Assembly: GCA_002862135.1 (NCBI GenBank)
Contig: PKCI01000189.1
Location: 1-41,138 of the forward strand
DNA from: Verrucomicrobiota bacterium
GTDB lineage: Bacteria > Verrucomicrobiota > Verrucomicrobiia > Verrucomicrobiales > DEV007
Direction of reading: 5' to 3'
Length of the DNA stretch: 41,138 bases
This document shows, in pieces, positions 31,823 to 40,107 of this stretch. A program made the translations under genes and the position numbers. Within the stretch, counting starts at the first letter, position 1; every line of letters begins with the position of its first letter. The notes under the pieces are model-generated. The model worked only from the letters and a program-made list of their open reading frames with translations, was not told where the DNA came from and did not search any database.

Positions 31823-33682
31823 ATGGAAACTCTTTTTATCGCACTCGGCTCCTTGGTGCTCTATTTGATCGCTTATAATACCTACGGGAAGTGGTTGGGT
31901 CGCAAAATTTTCAAGCTGGATCCGGAGGCCCCGGTGCCGAGTGTCGCTCTGAATGATGACCGGGATTATGTGCCAACGAAGAAATCGATCATTTTCGGCC
32001 ACCATTTCACCTCGATTGCAGGCACGGGTCCTATCGTGGGCCCTGCCTTGGCTGTGATCTGGGGATGGGTTCCAGCGCTGTTGTGGGTATTGTTTGGCTC
32101 AATTTTTATCGGGGCAGTTCATGACTTCGGTTCCCTGGTTGTCAGCATGAGGAACCGGGGGCAGACGGTGGGAGACATCGCCGGGCGAGTTCTGGCACCG
32201 CGGGCACGCGTTTTGTTTCTCTCAATTCTTTTCCTGGCCCTGACCATTGTCCTTGCCATTTTCGGGTTGGTGATTGCAGCGGTCTTCAAGCAGTATCCGG
32301 CTTCGATTTTCCCCTGCCTGTTCCAGATTCCGTTGGCCGGGTTGATCGGGGTTTACCTGCACCGCAAGGGGGTCAACCTCCTGATCCCGTCTCTCATCGC
32401 GCTCGCACTGATGTATCTGACGGTCTGCTTCGGCGATGTCGGATTCCTCGGCTCGATTAATGCCAATCTAGCAGCTTGGCCGACGATGCACTGGGTCACT
32501 TTTCTCCTGATCTACAGCTACATCGCGTCGGTTTTGCCGGTGTGGACGCTGCTGCAGCCGCGTGACTTCATCAACAGCCTGCAGTTGCTCAGTGTGCTGG
32601 CGCTGGTGGTGATTGGTCTTGTGGTTGCCGGAATCATAGGGGGATCTCCTACCGGAGAAGGGGCTGAAGCGGTCCGCCAGCCTCTCGAAATTGTTGCTCC
32701 GGCTTTTCGACCGACGCCGGAGGGGGCGCCGTGGATCTTTCCGTTTCTCTTTGTCACGATCGCCTGCGGGGCTATATCCGGCTTTCACTGCCTCGTCTCC
32801 AGCGGGACATCTTCCAAGCAGATCGAGCGTGAAACCGATGCACGATTCGTGGGTTATGGCTCAATGCTAACCGAGGGCTTCCTTGCTGTTCTGGTCATCC
32901 TCGCCTGTGTCGCGGGGATTGGTTTGGGTGTCGCCGGAGATGCCGGCTTTCTCGTTGGAGCGGATGCTTACAATGCCCGTTACGGAAGCTGGGATTCGGC
33001 CAAGGGGCTTGCAGCCAAAGTGGGGGCCTTTGTTGAGGGAAGTGCCAATTTCCTGAAGGCTGTCGGCATCAGTCCCGCTATTGCCGTGGCTCTAATGGGT
33101 GTGTTCGTCGCTAGTTTTGCCGCAACGACCCTTGATACAGCTTGTCGTCTCCAGCGCTATGTGACGCAGGAGCTGGCTGCCACGATTAAGTTCAAACCTT
33201 TGACCAATAAGCACACAGCGACCATTTTCGCTGTGTCGCTGGCGGGGATCATTGCGGCGCTGCCAGTGTCCACGGCTGAGCCATGGTCATGGGCAACAGC
33301 GGGTAAAGGGGGTCTAATTCTTTGGCCGCTCTTCGGGGCAACCAATCAATTGCTCGGCGGTCTCGCTTTCATGGTAATCGCGTTCTGGATGTGGCGACGG
33401 AGGCTGCCGGTATGGTTCGTGGTCGTCCCGATGGTATTTATGTTGATCCTCCCGGGTTTGGCGATGAGCTTGAATCTCTTTGGTGAGAACGGCTACTTCT
33501 CGCAGGGTTTCGAGAGCGGGAACTGGACGCTTTCTTTCTTCGGGGTTGCAACGGTAGCGCTTGAGATTTGGATGATCACTGAAGCTTTGATCGCGTGGCC
33601 AAAAGCAAAGGGCGTGTTGGAAAATCAACTCGCTCCACTGCCCTCAGACAATTATGCCATCGACGGGGGGCGATCCTGCTGA
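31823..33682 (+). CDS. cstA: Carbon starvation protein A (peptide/pyruvate transporter family)
   Basis: The 619-residue protein has about 16 membrane helices. The N-terminal CstA signature is clear: YVPTKKSIIFGHHFTSIAGTG, then PIVGPALAVIWGWVPALLWV and GAVHDFGSLVVSMRNRGQTVGDI. The rest includes IASVLPVWTLLQPRDFIN, AISGFHCLVSSGTSSKQIERETDARFVGYGSMLTEG, and FAATTLDTACRLQRYV, all typical blocks. E. coli CstA (about 700 residues) is induced by carbon starvation and handles peptides or pyruvate. This one is shorter at the C-terminus. No CRP-like site was identified upstream. The gene ends seven bases from the convergent HU gene. Confidence 0.93.
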   Translation: METLFIALGSLVLYLIAYNTYGKWLGRKIFKLDPEAPVPSVALNDDRDYVPTKKSIIFGHHFTSIAGTGPIVGPALAVIWGWVPALLWVLFGSIFIGAVHDFGSLVVSMRNRGQTVGDIAGRVLAPRARVLFLSILFLALTIVLAIFGLVIAAVFKQYPASIFPCLFQIPLAGLIGVYLHRKGVNLLIPSLIALALMYLTVCFGDVGFLGSINANLAAWPTMHWVTFLLIYSYIASVLPVWTLLQPRDFINSLQLLSVLALVVIGLVVAGIIGGSPTGEGAEAVRQPLEIVAPAFRPTPEGAPWIFPFLFVTIACGAISGFHCLVSSGTSSKQIERETDARFVGYGSMLTEGFLAVLVILACVAGIGLGVAGDAGFLVGADAYNARYGSWDSAKGLAAKVGAFVEGSANFLKAVGISPAIAVALMGVFVASFAATTLDTACRLQRYVTQELAATIKFKPLTNKHTATIFAVSLAGIIAALPVSTAEPWSWATAGKGGLILWPLFGATNQLLGGLAFMVIAFWMWRRRLPVWFVVVPMVFMLILPGLAMSLNLFGENGYFSQGFESGNWTLSFFGVATVALEIWMITEALIAWPKAKGVLENQLAPLPSDNYAIDGGRSC

Positions 33683-33689
33683 TTGTTCA

Positions 33690-34004
33690 TCAGTCGTTTG
33701 TTTCGAGTTCGGGAAGAACCTTGGCGACCTTCTCTTTTAGTTCCTTGCCGGGCTTGAATTTCACCACAGCCCGTGCAGGGATTGGGACTACCGCATCTGG
33801 CTTGTTCGGATTGCGGCCGATTTTTGGCTTTGTCTTGGCGACCTGGAAAGCTCCGAAGTTTCGGAGCACGACATCCTCATTGGATGCGAGGCTGGTGGTT
33901 ACCTCATCGATGAGAGTTTGCACAACGTTGAAAACTTCCTGCTGGGTCAGTCCTGTTTTGTTACTGATGCGAATTACTAGGTCGCGTTTTGTGATTGTAG
34001 CCAT
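33690..34004 (-). CDS. HU/IHF family nucleoid-associated DNA-binding protein
   Basis: The 104-residue product has the HU fold: N-terminal helical body (ITKRDLVIRISNKTGLTQQEV), VLRNFGAFQVAKTKPKIGRNPNK (the beta-arm entry and GRNP-type arm tip motif, with GRNPNKP as the DNA-intercalating hook) and a final helix ELKEKVAKVL. It is a dimeric DNA-bending protein. The C-terminus is about ten residues longer than in typical HU, ending PELETND. The 273-base gap 34005-34277 to the divergent mutY start presumably holds its promoter. I see no open frame or strong hairpin there. Confidence 0.93.
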   Translation of the reverse strand: MATITKRDLVIRISNKTGLTQQEVFNVVQTLIDEVTTSLASNEDVVLRNFGAFQVAKTKPKIGRNPNKPDAVVPIPARAVVKFKPGKELKEKVAKVLPELETND

Positions 34005-34277
34005 GGCTGGAAAAAGGGGCGGGTGTTGTATTTAATCTCTTATGGCACAGATACTTGGCAATAATGTCTTTCGTTAAAGTAGTTGAAACTTGGGCGCAAC
34101 CTAACTGATTTAGCTTTTAGGGACACAGGGTGCATGATCGATGGTGCGTCGATAATGCATCCACCCGGAAGTGGAGCCGGATTCGTGCCGATCGTATCAG
34201 ATATGTTTGGTGTAATTGGTTAATGTTTGAAAATATCGGCGATCAAATCAAAAAATGGACGCGGTGAGCTTTTCTGA

Positions 34278-35354
34278 ATGAACGACTCAGGGAAATTTGA
34301 AAATGTTTTTCCTGACGGAACGGTCTTAGGCCGGTTCCAGGCGGCGCTGGCGGACTGGTTCGACGCAGAGGGCGAGGATTACCCTTGGCGGCGGACTCGG
34401 GATCCCTATGCGATCCTGGTTTCCGAGTTAATGCTGCAGCAAACCCAGATTGCGACGGTTCTGGGTCGTGGCTACTACACTCGCTGGATGAAGCAGTTCC
34501 CGGATTGGGAGACCCTGGCTGGAGCGAACGAGGAGGAGATTCTTAAAGCCTGGGAAGGTCTTGGATATTACAACAGGGCACGGAACCTGCAAAAGGCGGC
34601 GATTCAGGTGAGGGATGAGTATGCCGGTGAGTGCCCCCGCGAAGCGAAAAGTCTCGAAGAACTGCCTGGAGTGGGGCCCTATACGGCCGGGGCCGTCGCG
34701 AGTTTTGCTCACGGAGTTCGCGCTTCGATTGTCGACGGAAATGTTGCGCGAGTGTTGTCGCGGATTTTTGACTTTCGGGAGCCTGTGGACACATCGACGG
34801 GCCAGAGGGCCTTATGGGGATGGGCGGAGCAAATGACCCCGGAAGCACGAGTCAGAAGTTATAATTCTGCAATCATGGAGCTGGGGCAGCGAATCTGCAC
34901 CAAGGGGGCTCCGTCCTGTGAAAGGTGTCCGGTCAGTGACTGGTGTCAAGGTCGGCGGGAGGGAGACTTGGACAGCCTGCCGATGAAAAAGGCGAAGAGG
35001 AGGATCACCCGGCGGGACGAACTGGTGGCTCTGTTGGTCGAACAGGGGCGGATTTTTCTGGAACGCGAAACCGGGAGCCGGCGGAAGGGGCTTTGGCACC
35101 TGCCACGTATGATGGAAAGGGATTGCAACGATTTCGAGGAATTGTTCCGATTCGACTATGCGATCACCCGCTATTGCGTCACCCTGAGGGTTTTTCTCAT
35201 TTCAGGGCCTGCAAGCAAGCAAATGACGGGATCGAGAGAAGGGGAATGGTTCGATCTTTCCGCCGATAGCGCTTTGCCCGCGTTGGGATCACCCTATCGT
35301 AAGGCAATTTTGAAATATCAGAATATTCATGAAGACCTGATATTGAGGTGGTGA
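34278..35354 (+). CDS. mutY: A/G-specific adenine glycosylase
   Basis: Removes adenine mispaired with 8-oxoguanine or guanine. The 358-residue product has a helix-hairpin-helix domain (LPGVGPYTAGAV, about 129-140). The catalytic Glu50 lies in VSELMLQQTQ and Asp153 in IVDGNVARVL. The four cysteines of the [4Fe-4S] cluster are Cys207, Cys214, Cys217 and Cys223 (Cx6Cx2Cx5C). A C-terminal Nudix-like domain (about 245-350) recognises the 8-oxoG strand. The ATG at 34278 puts the family start YPWRRTRDPY at residues 35-44, as expected. The 170-base gap that follows holds an AT-rich stretch and no gene. Confidence 0.96.
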   Translation: MNDSGKFENVFPDGTVLGRFQAALADWFDAEGEDYPWRRTRDPYAILVSELMLQQTQIATVLGRGYYTRWMKQFPDWETLAGANEEEILKAWEGLGYYNRARNLQKAAIQVRDEYAGECPREAKSLEELPGVGPYTAGAVASFAHGVRASIVDGNVARVLSRIFDFREPVDTSTGQRALWGWAEQMTPEARVRSYNSAIMELGQRICTKGAPSCERCPVSDWCQGRREGDLDSLPMKKAKRRITRRDELVALLVEQGRIFLERETGSRRKGLWHLPRMMERDCNDFEELFRFDYAITRYCVTLRVFLISGPASKQMTGSREGEWFDLSADSALPALGSPYRKAILKYQNIHEDLILRW

Positions 35355-35524
35355 CTTACGGGTAAAATCGGCTAAAATCGTCTAAGTTACTGCTTGTTTT
35401 GCGGTAAAAATTTTTAAAAATGAACGACTTGGAAGATTTTGGGGTTGTTTTTGCGAGTTTCGCTCGGTAGTTTGAACCGCGTCGGGTCTGCGTAATACTC
35501 CCGAAGCACGAAGAATTTATAGTC

Positions 35525-36574
35525 ATGTGGAAAGTATTGCTTGTTATTTCAGCCGTTGTTCTTGCTGGAGGTGGTTATCTCAGTTGGGAAAACCACAACG
35601 AGAAAAAGGCGAAGGATGCAGAACTGGCATCAACGCAACAAACTTTGGAGGCTCGCCTGGCGTCTCTCGAGGCTACCAACGCTCAGATCGCGCAGCTTGA
35701 GATGTCTATCCAGATGCTAAACGACGAAACCGAAGCGCTCGAGACCGAGAAGATCGATCTCGACGCCAAGGTGGTTGAGGCCGAGTCCAACCTCCGCGCC
35801 CAGGAATCCAAGTTGAAGACTGACTCTGATCGTCTTGAGAAGGCCAAGGCCATGGTAGGCAGCATTGCCCAGATTGAATCCCTCCAGCGCGAGATGGAAC
35901 AGCTCCGAGCTCAGATCGAAGAAACTGAGATAGAAGTCACTCAACTCGAAGGTGCTGTCGCTGCCGCTCAGGTAGAGCGTGATCGCCTCGAGAAAGTGGC
36001 AGCCGAAATGGTGGCACTGCGAAATGATCAGGAAGCCGGAATCATCCGCGGACCTTTCGAGTCAACCATCCGTGAGGCATACAATCAGTGGGGCTTCGTT
36101 GTCGTCAATGGTGGTTATGATGCTGGCGTTGTGAACCGCGCACAGTTGAATGTTTATCGTCGTGGCCAGCCGATCTGCAAACTTCTCGTTACTTCCGTCG
36201 AAGCCGGTAAGTCGGCAGCTGACATCATTCCGGGCTCGCTGGCTCCCGGCCAGAGCGTTCGTGAGGGTGATTATGTCACCAAGGCTGTGACGGTCCGCAC
36301 CCCTGCAGTTGTCCCCGCCGCTGTTGCTCCTGGAGGCGGTGCTGCACCTGCTGCACCCGCAGCGGCTGATCCTTTTGGTGGTGGTGCGATGGACGGCGGT
36401 GGCTCTGCCCCTGATCCTTTTGGTGGTGGTGCGATGGACGGCGGTGGCTCTGCCCCTGATCCTTTTGGTGGTAGCTCTGCCCCTGACCCTTTTGGTGGTG
36501 GCGCTGCGCCTGATCCTTTCGGTGGTGGTGCCATGGGGGGTGGCGGAGAAACTACGCCCGATCCTTTCCAGTAA
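35525..36574 (+). CDS. Membrane-anchored coiled-coil protein with C-terminal DPF repeat tail
   Basis: The 349-residue protein has an N-terminal membrane helix (about 4-20) and a long heptad coiled coil (about 30-165). A compact beta-rich domain follows (about 175-255; YNQWGFVVVNGGYDAGVVN, then REGDYVTKA). The tail (about 256-349) is Pro/Ala/Gly-rich with six DPF motifs at residues 282, 297, 312, 321, 330 and 346. The beta domain is paralogous to the one in the next gene. A short Shine-Dalgarno-like GAAG lies upstream. I do not recognise the family. Topology suggests a periplasmic (or cytoplasmic, if the helix is a reverse anchor) scaffold. It is the first gene of a three-gene unit ending at the terminator 37624-37656. 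Confidence 0.75.
   Translation: MWKVLLVISAVVLAGGGYLSWENHNEKKAKDAELASTQQTLEARLASLEATNAQIAQLEMSIQMLNDETEALETEKIDLDAKVVEAESNLRAQESKLKTDSDRLEKAKAMVGSIAQIESLQREMEQLRAQIEETEIEVTQLEGAVAAAQVERDRLEKVAAEMVALRNDQEAGIIRGPFESTIREAYNQWGFVVVNGGYDAGVVNRAQLNVYRRGQPICKLLVTSVEAGKSAADIIPGSLAPGQSVREGDYVTKAVTVRTPAVVPAAVAPGGGAAPAAPAAADPFGGGAMDGGGSAPDPFGGGAMDGGGSAPDPFGGSSAPDPFGGGAAPDPFGGGAMGGGGETTPDPFQ
36368..36571 (+). repeat. 45-bp/27-bp tandem repeat encoding DPFGG units
   Basis: Two identical 45-base copies occur at 36368-36412 and 36413-36457. They are followed by shortened copies starting at 36458, 36485 and 36512 (27, 27 and 48 bases) and a final GATCCTTTC at 36560. Units encode DPFGGGAMDGGGSAP or shorter variants. 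The exact identity of the first two copies points to recent expansion or strong slippage. The repeat stays in frame throughout. Confidence 0.95.
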
Positions 36575-36614
36575 CTTAATCCAGTGCCTTTCCAGATCCC
36601 TAACGGAATTTGAT

Positions 36615-37406
36615 ATGAAAAAGCTTATCATGATCATCGCAGGAGTTGCTATGCTGGGCGCTGTTGTGGTGGGTGTAATCAACAAGAACGATCTCGCTGC
36701 AGTTGTCGCCGAACTGGAGGACACCAAGGTGAAGGTCAGAGATGCGACCGAAAAGCTGGGAGCCGCTGAGGACAAGCGCGACGAGAACATCGAAAAAGAA
36801 ACCCAGGCAAAGGACGGTCGTAATCAAGCTGCCGCTGCTGTTGAAGGTGTGAAGCAAAACCTCAAGATCGTTGAGCGTTCTCTCGCTGACGTAGATTCCG
36901 AACTAAAGAAGGTTGAGATCGAGCAGAAAGAAATCGACCTCGCGATCAAAAAAGTCTTTCCCGACAATCAGTTCAAAACTCCTGAAGAGCTTGAGATGAC
37001 TCTTACCATGTTGAAAGATGCCTTGGCCGAAAAACAGAACACCAAGGCCGAGCTTAACGCTCAACTGACTTCTGCTTCCCAAGCCAAACAGGTCCAGGTA
37101 GCTAAGGTTAAGGAGGAGGAAAAGGCCCAGTTCGAGCGAGCCCAGAAGCTTTCTCTCAATAGCCTGATTGCTACGGTGATCGCGGTGAATGGAGATTGGG
37201 GCTTCGTGATGGTTAATGCCGGGCGTGCCCATGGAGTGACTGCTGATGCCTCGCTCCTAGTGAAGCGCGGCGAGCAGCGCGTGGCTCGTCTCCGAATTGT
37301 GAATATCGAAGAAACCATGGTTGTGGCTGACGTGATAGACGGCGCTGCTGTTAGCTCGCTGAAAGTTCAGCCGGGCGACAAAGTCATCTTCGAAAATACT
37401 CACTAA
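36615..37406 (+). CDS. Membrane-anchored coiled-coil protein, paralogue of the upstream gene
   Basis: The 263-residue product starts MKKLIMIIAGVAMLGAVVV, an anchor or uncleaved signal helix (about 4-22), then a heptad coiled coil (about 28-170). A C-terminal beta-rich domain follows (about 178-263; VNGDWGFVMVNAGRAHGVTADASLLV, GDKVIFEN). This end domain matches the one in the preceding protein in pattern (WGFV-VN-G---GV, then G-----GD-V), so the genes are a tandem duplication with different tails. The gene follows its paralogue by 40 bases. A longer in-frame start at 36309 lies inside the neighbour's coding sequence in another frame and is unlikely. Function unknown. A structural or secretion-linked role is inferred from topology. 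Confidence 0.78.
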   Translation: MKKLIMIIAGVAMLGAVVVGVINKNDLAAVVAELEDTKVKVRDATEKLGAAEDKRDENIEKETQAKDGRNQAAAAVEGVKQNLKIVERSLADVDSELKKVEIEQKEIDLAIKKVFPDNQFKTPEELEMTLTMLKDALAEKQNTKAELNAQLTSASQAKQVQVAKVKEEEKAQFERAQKLSLNSLIATVIAVNGDWGFVMVNAGRAHGVTADASLLVKRGEQRVARLRIVNIEETMVVADVIDGAAVSSLKVQPGDKVIFENTH

Positions 37407-37437
37407 TCCAGATCTAAACATTCCTCCGGTTGTTATC

Positions 37438-37614
37438 ATGAGACTCTTTTGTCTTCTTCCCATGGCGGCGCTGTTTGCCATCTCACTCGTTTCCTGTGAG
37501 ACCATCAAAGACAATTATCCGACGCCACAACGGGAAGAACTGAGCAGTATGCCACATAACATGCCTGCAAGCTGGGAAGGAACCCAGGGAATGCCGGGAA
37601 TGCAGCAATACTAA
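37438..37614 (+). CDS. Very small lipoprotein, 58 residues
   Basis: An ATG at 37438 opens a 58-residue frame too short for most gene callers. It has a basic start (MRLF), a hydrophobic core and a lipobox ending LVSC, with Cys at residue 19. A short mature part of about 40 residues follows, with a Met/Gln/Pro-rich end (GTQGMPGMQQY). It lies 31 bases after the second coiled-coil gene and 9 bases before a terminator, so it is the last gene of the coiled-coil unit. A lipid-anchored partner of the coiled-coil proteins is a reasonable guess. Confidence 0.6.
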   Translation: MRLFCLLPMAALFAISLVSCETIKDNYPTPQREELSSMPHNMPASWEGTQGMPGMQQY

Positions 37615-37623
37615 GAACCTCCC

Positions 37624-37656
37624 GCCTGACTTACTTGATTGTGAGTCAGGCTTTTT
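37624..37656 (+). terminator. Rho-independent terminator of the coiled-coil/lipoprotein unit
   Basis: GCCTGACT (37624-37631) pairs perfectly with AGTCAGGC (37644-37651) around a 12-base loop and is followed by TTTTT (37652-37656). It ends the unit 35525-37614. The cNMP gene begins 26 bases later, so it is probably read from its own promoter or by readthrough. Confidence 0.88.
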
Positions 37657-37681
37657 AATCCTTACTCCCGATCAAGTTGCT

Positions 37682-38149
37682 ATGCCCGCTGAACCCTCGA
37701 CTCTCCCAGAAATGGGATTCGCCACCGATTTTGACGCAGAAGAGCGTGCTCAACTTGGGAATTTTGGCGAATTTCTCTCCCTTTCGGACGGAGATGTTCT
37801 GATTCAGGAAGAGCAGACTCAGGACTCCCTTTTTCTGGTAATCATGGGGACTTTCCACGTGCAGACCGAAGCGACGGGCCGCACGGTTCTTCTTGGTAGT
37901 CTTAAAGCCGGCAGCACAGTAGGAGAGGTTAATATCTTCGATCCCGGCAAAGCCAGTGCGAGTGTAGTTTGCCGCTCCGTCGCTGAGGTCTGGAGAATCG
38001 ATCGCGTGCGCCTTGAGCAATACCTCGAAGCTCATCCGCGCACCGCAGCCAAGTTGCTTGTCAATGTTTCAACCCAGTTGAGCAAGCGACTGAGAAGGAC
38101 GAACGAAAAAGTCGCCATGGCTCGCGAAGCCATGCTTGACTCGTTCTAA
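37682..38149 (+). CDS. Single-domain cyclic nucleotide-binding (CRP/FNR-type) protein
   Basis: The 155-residue protein has one cNMP-binding beta roll (about 20-130) and a short helical C-terminus, with no helix-turn-helix domain, so it is not a CRP-type repressor/activator by itself. The phosphate-binding cassette reads VGEVNIFDPGKASASVV. It keeps the Gly-Glu start but has Lys-Ala-Ser where Arg-Ala-Ala/Thr/Ser is usual, so the phosphate-contacting Arg is missing. It may bind another ligand, or none, or act as a structural or regulatory subunit. It follows the coiled-coil unit by 26 bases past the terminator and precedes a DUF3307 gene. Confidence 0.85.
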   Translation: MPAEPSTLPEMGFATDFDAEERAQLGNFGEFLSLSDGDVLIQEEQTQDSLFLVIMGTFHVQTEATGRTVLLGSLKAGSTVGEVNIFDPGKASASVVCRSVAEVWRIDRVRLEQYLEAHPRTAAKLLVNVSTQLSKRLRRTNEKVAMAREAMLDSF

Positions 38150-38227
38150 TCTCCGGGTTTCGGCCTGGCCTGCTGTCTTTTAGACTTCGGGATACCAGTC
38201 GTTTCCTTTTTCTCCCCCGAAAACTCT

Positions 38228-38626
38228 ATGCCCGAATCCCTGACGATAGCTTCATTGACAGTGAATGGCGCGGTTGAGGCTTTGGTGCTTTTTTTCGCTT
38301 TAGTAATAGGACATGCTTTTGCAGATTTTCCCCTCCAGGGAGATTTCCTTTCACACGGGAAAAATCGCAATATAAAACCGCCTAAACTGGCGGACGGAAA
38401 GAAAAGCCCAAGGTATCTCTGGATTTACCTGATGACCGCACACTGCCTGATTCATGCAGGGTTCGTCTGGGTAATCACGGGATGTGCCGCCCTTGCTTTG
38501 GCCGAGTTGGTTCTTCACTGGGTTATCGATGCTGCAAAGTGCGAAGGTAAGACCTCATTTGCGACGGATCAGTGGTTGCATGTCGCGACCAAGGCAGTCT
38601 TTGTCCTGATCGTTTGGTTGGCGTAG
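38228..38626 (+). CDS. DUF3307 membrane protein
   Basis: The 132-residue protein has three or four membrane segments (about 14-34, 65-90, 84-104, 115-131). It shows the DUF3307 hallmark ALVIGHAFADFPLQGDFLSHGK near the N-terminus, an invariant acidic/His pattern (H...D.P.Q). A second pattern, LVLHWVIDAAKCEG...DQWLHVATK, is typical of the family's second half. No function is known for this family. It lies 78 bases after the cNMP gene and 72 bases before the S41 peptidase gene, and the spacings suggest that each may have its own promoter. Confidence 0.8.
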   Translation: MPESLTIASLTVNGAVEALVLFFALVIGHAFADFPLQGDFLSHGKNRNIKPPKLADGKKSPRYLWIYLMTAHCLIHAGFVWVITGCAALALAELVLHWVIDAAKCEGKTSFATDQWLHVATKAVFVLIVWLA

Positions 38627-38698
38627 AGGAAGTTCTCCTTTGCGCAGCGGCACAATACCGGCCTTGAAAACGCGCGCTGACTGTCGGACACTCTCCTG

Positions 38699-40093
38699 AT
38701 GAATTTGGTCTGGAAGGCTTATTGTTTCGCAACCCTATCTTTTGTTCTTGCGGGCGGAGTTGCCTCTTCCTTTGCGCAAAATGCCGATGACGACTCCGGT
38801 TTTAAAGAAATTGAGTTGTTTACCGAGGTGCTCGAAACGATTCGCCAGGGCTACGTAGATGCCGACAAGGTCACCTACGAAAAACTTATTAACAGTGCCT
38901 TGGAGGGGATGCTGGCCGATCTGGATCCACATTGCCAGTTCATGCAACCGAAGGTATTTGAGCAACTGCAACGTCACACTGACAGCACTTACGAAGGGAT
39001 CGGCGTAACCATTTCAACCAAGAACGATGTCCTGACAATCGTGACGGCACGCGAGGACGGGCCTGCCGGACGGGCCGGAGTGTTGCCTGGTGATCACATT
39101 TTGAAGATTAACAACCGGCTCACCGAAGATCTCGGAATTTCGCAGGCCGTCAATATGCTCCGCGGAAAGCCCGGAGAATCCATTAATCTGACTGTCCGGC
39201 GCCCCGCCACACAGAAGCTCCTCGAGTTTGAGTTAAAGCGTGAAGTGATCAAACAGTCCTCGGTCAAAGATGTCCGGATTCTTGACGAAAAGCTGACGAG
39301 TCCCTACCGGATGGGTTATGCGAGGATACTCCAGTTCAGCGAGCCGACGGCAGAGGAATTGGCCGATGCGCTCGATGAGTTGGAGCAGGAGGGGATGGAT
39401 GCTTTTGTTCTCGATATGCGCAACAATCCTGGTGGTTTGTTAGGTAGTGCCATTGATGTTTGCGGTGAGTTTGTCAAAGCCGGTACGGTGGTTTTGACGA
39501 CCGAAGGCAAGCCCGGCTCTGGAGAGATTAAAGTCTATCGTACTACAGTGGAAAGTAAGCGTCGCGATCGTCACTACCCTCTGGCGATTCTCGTGAATCA
39601 TTCCTCCGCCAGCGGTGCTGAGGTGGTTTCAGGTGCCTTGCAGGACTTGAAGCGCTGCATCGTGGTAGGTGAAACCACTTTTGGAAAGGGATCCGTTCAG
39701 TCGATTCTGCCGATCGGGAATGGAAAAGCGATTCGAATGACCACTGCGAAGTATTACACTCCCAGTCACAGAACGATTCACGAGAATGGTGTGGTTCCTA
39801 ACATCGTAGCTACGTTGACTCCGGCCCAGGAGGAAGGGCTGGCTCGTTGGTTCAGTCGTGACACGATGAGCCCGGAGAATCGTAAGCAAGCTGAAAAGTT
39901 CCGTGACCCACAGTTGATCCGGGCGGTTGATGCCATGAAAGGTGCTTTGGTTTATTCCCGGATCCAGGGAGGGAATGCGAAAGAGGAAGCTGAAGACCGG
40001 GGTGAAAACAAAGACCCTTCCAGAGTAGAAAAGCCCAAAACTGCTGATGGCCAGTCCAAGGACAAAGGGAGTGCTTCCAAGGATAAAGAATAG
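38699..40093 (+). CDS. Carboxy-terminal processing protease (S41 family, Ctp/Prc type)
   Basis: A 464-residue exported serine protease that trims proteins from the C-terminus. It has a signal peptide (about 1-27, cleavage near SFA|QN), a PDZ domain (about 95-180; GIGVTISTKND, GVLPGDHILKINN) and the S41 peptidase domain. The catalytic Ser305 (HSSASGAEVVSGAL) and Lys330 (TTFGKGSVQ) are 25 residues apart, the same spacing as the Prc pair. The strand VLDMRNNPGGLL and the PSHRTIHENGVVP segment are typical. The C-terminal tail (from about 425) is charged and lysine-rich, with no clear domain. It is followed 14 bases later by tsaD, so the two may be co-transcribed. Confidence 0.94.
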   Translation: MNLVWKAYCFATLSFVLAGGVASSFAQNADDDSGFKEIELFTEVLETIRQGYVDADKVTYEKLINSALEGMLADLDPHCQFMQPKVFEQLQRHTDSTYEGIGVTISTKNDVLTIVTAREDGPAGRAGVLPGDHILKINNRLTEDLGISQAVNMLRGKPGESINLTVRRPATQKLLEFELKREVIKQSSVKDVRILDEKLTSPYRMGYARILQFSEPTAEELADALDELEQEGMDAFVLDMRNNPGGLLGSAIDVCGEFVKAGTVVLTTEGKPGSGEIKVYRTTVESKRRDRHYPLAILVNHSSASGAEVVSGALQDLKRCIVVGETTFGKGSVQSILPIGNGKAIRMTTAKYYTPSHRTIHENGVVPNIVATLTPAQEEGLARWFSRDTMSPENRKQAEKFRDPQLIRAVDAMKGALVYSRIQGGNAKEEAEDRGENKDPSRVEKPKTADGQSKDKGSASKDKE

Positions 40094-40107
40094 GGTTCCT
40101 GACGATC

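Noticed and set aside
35420-35470. 16-codon frame upstream of the coiled-coil operon, possible leader peptide
   Set aside because: It has no run of regulatory codons, no terminator/antiterminator pair behind it and no clear ribosome binding site.
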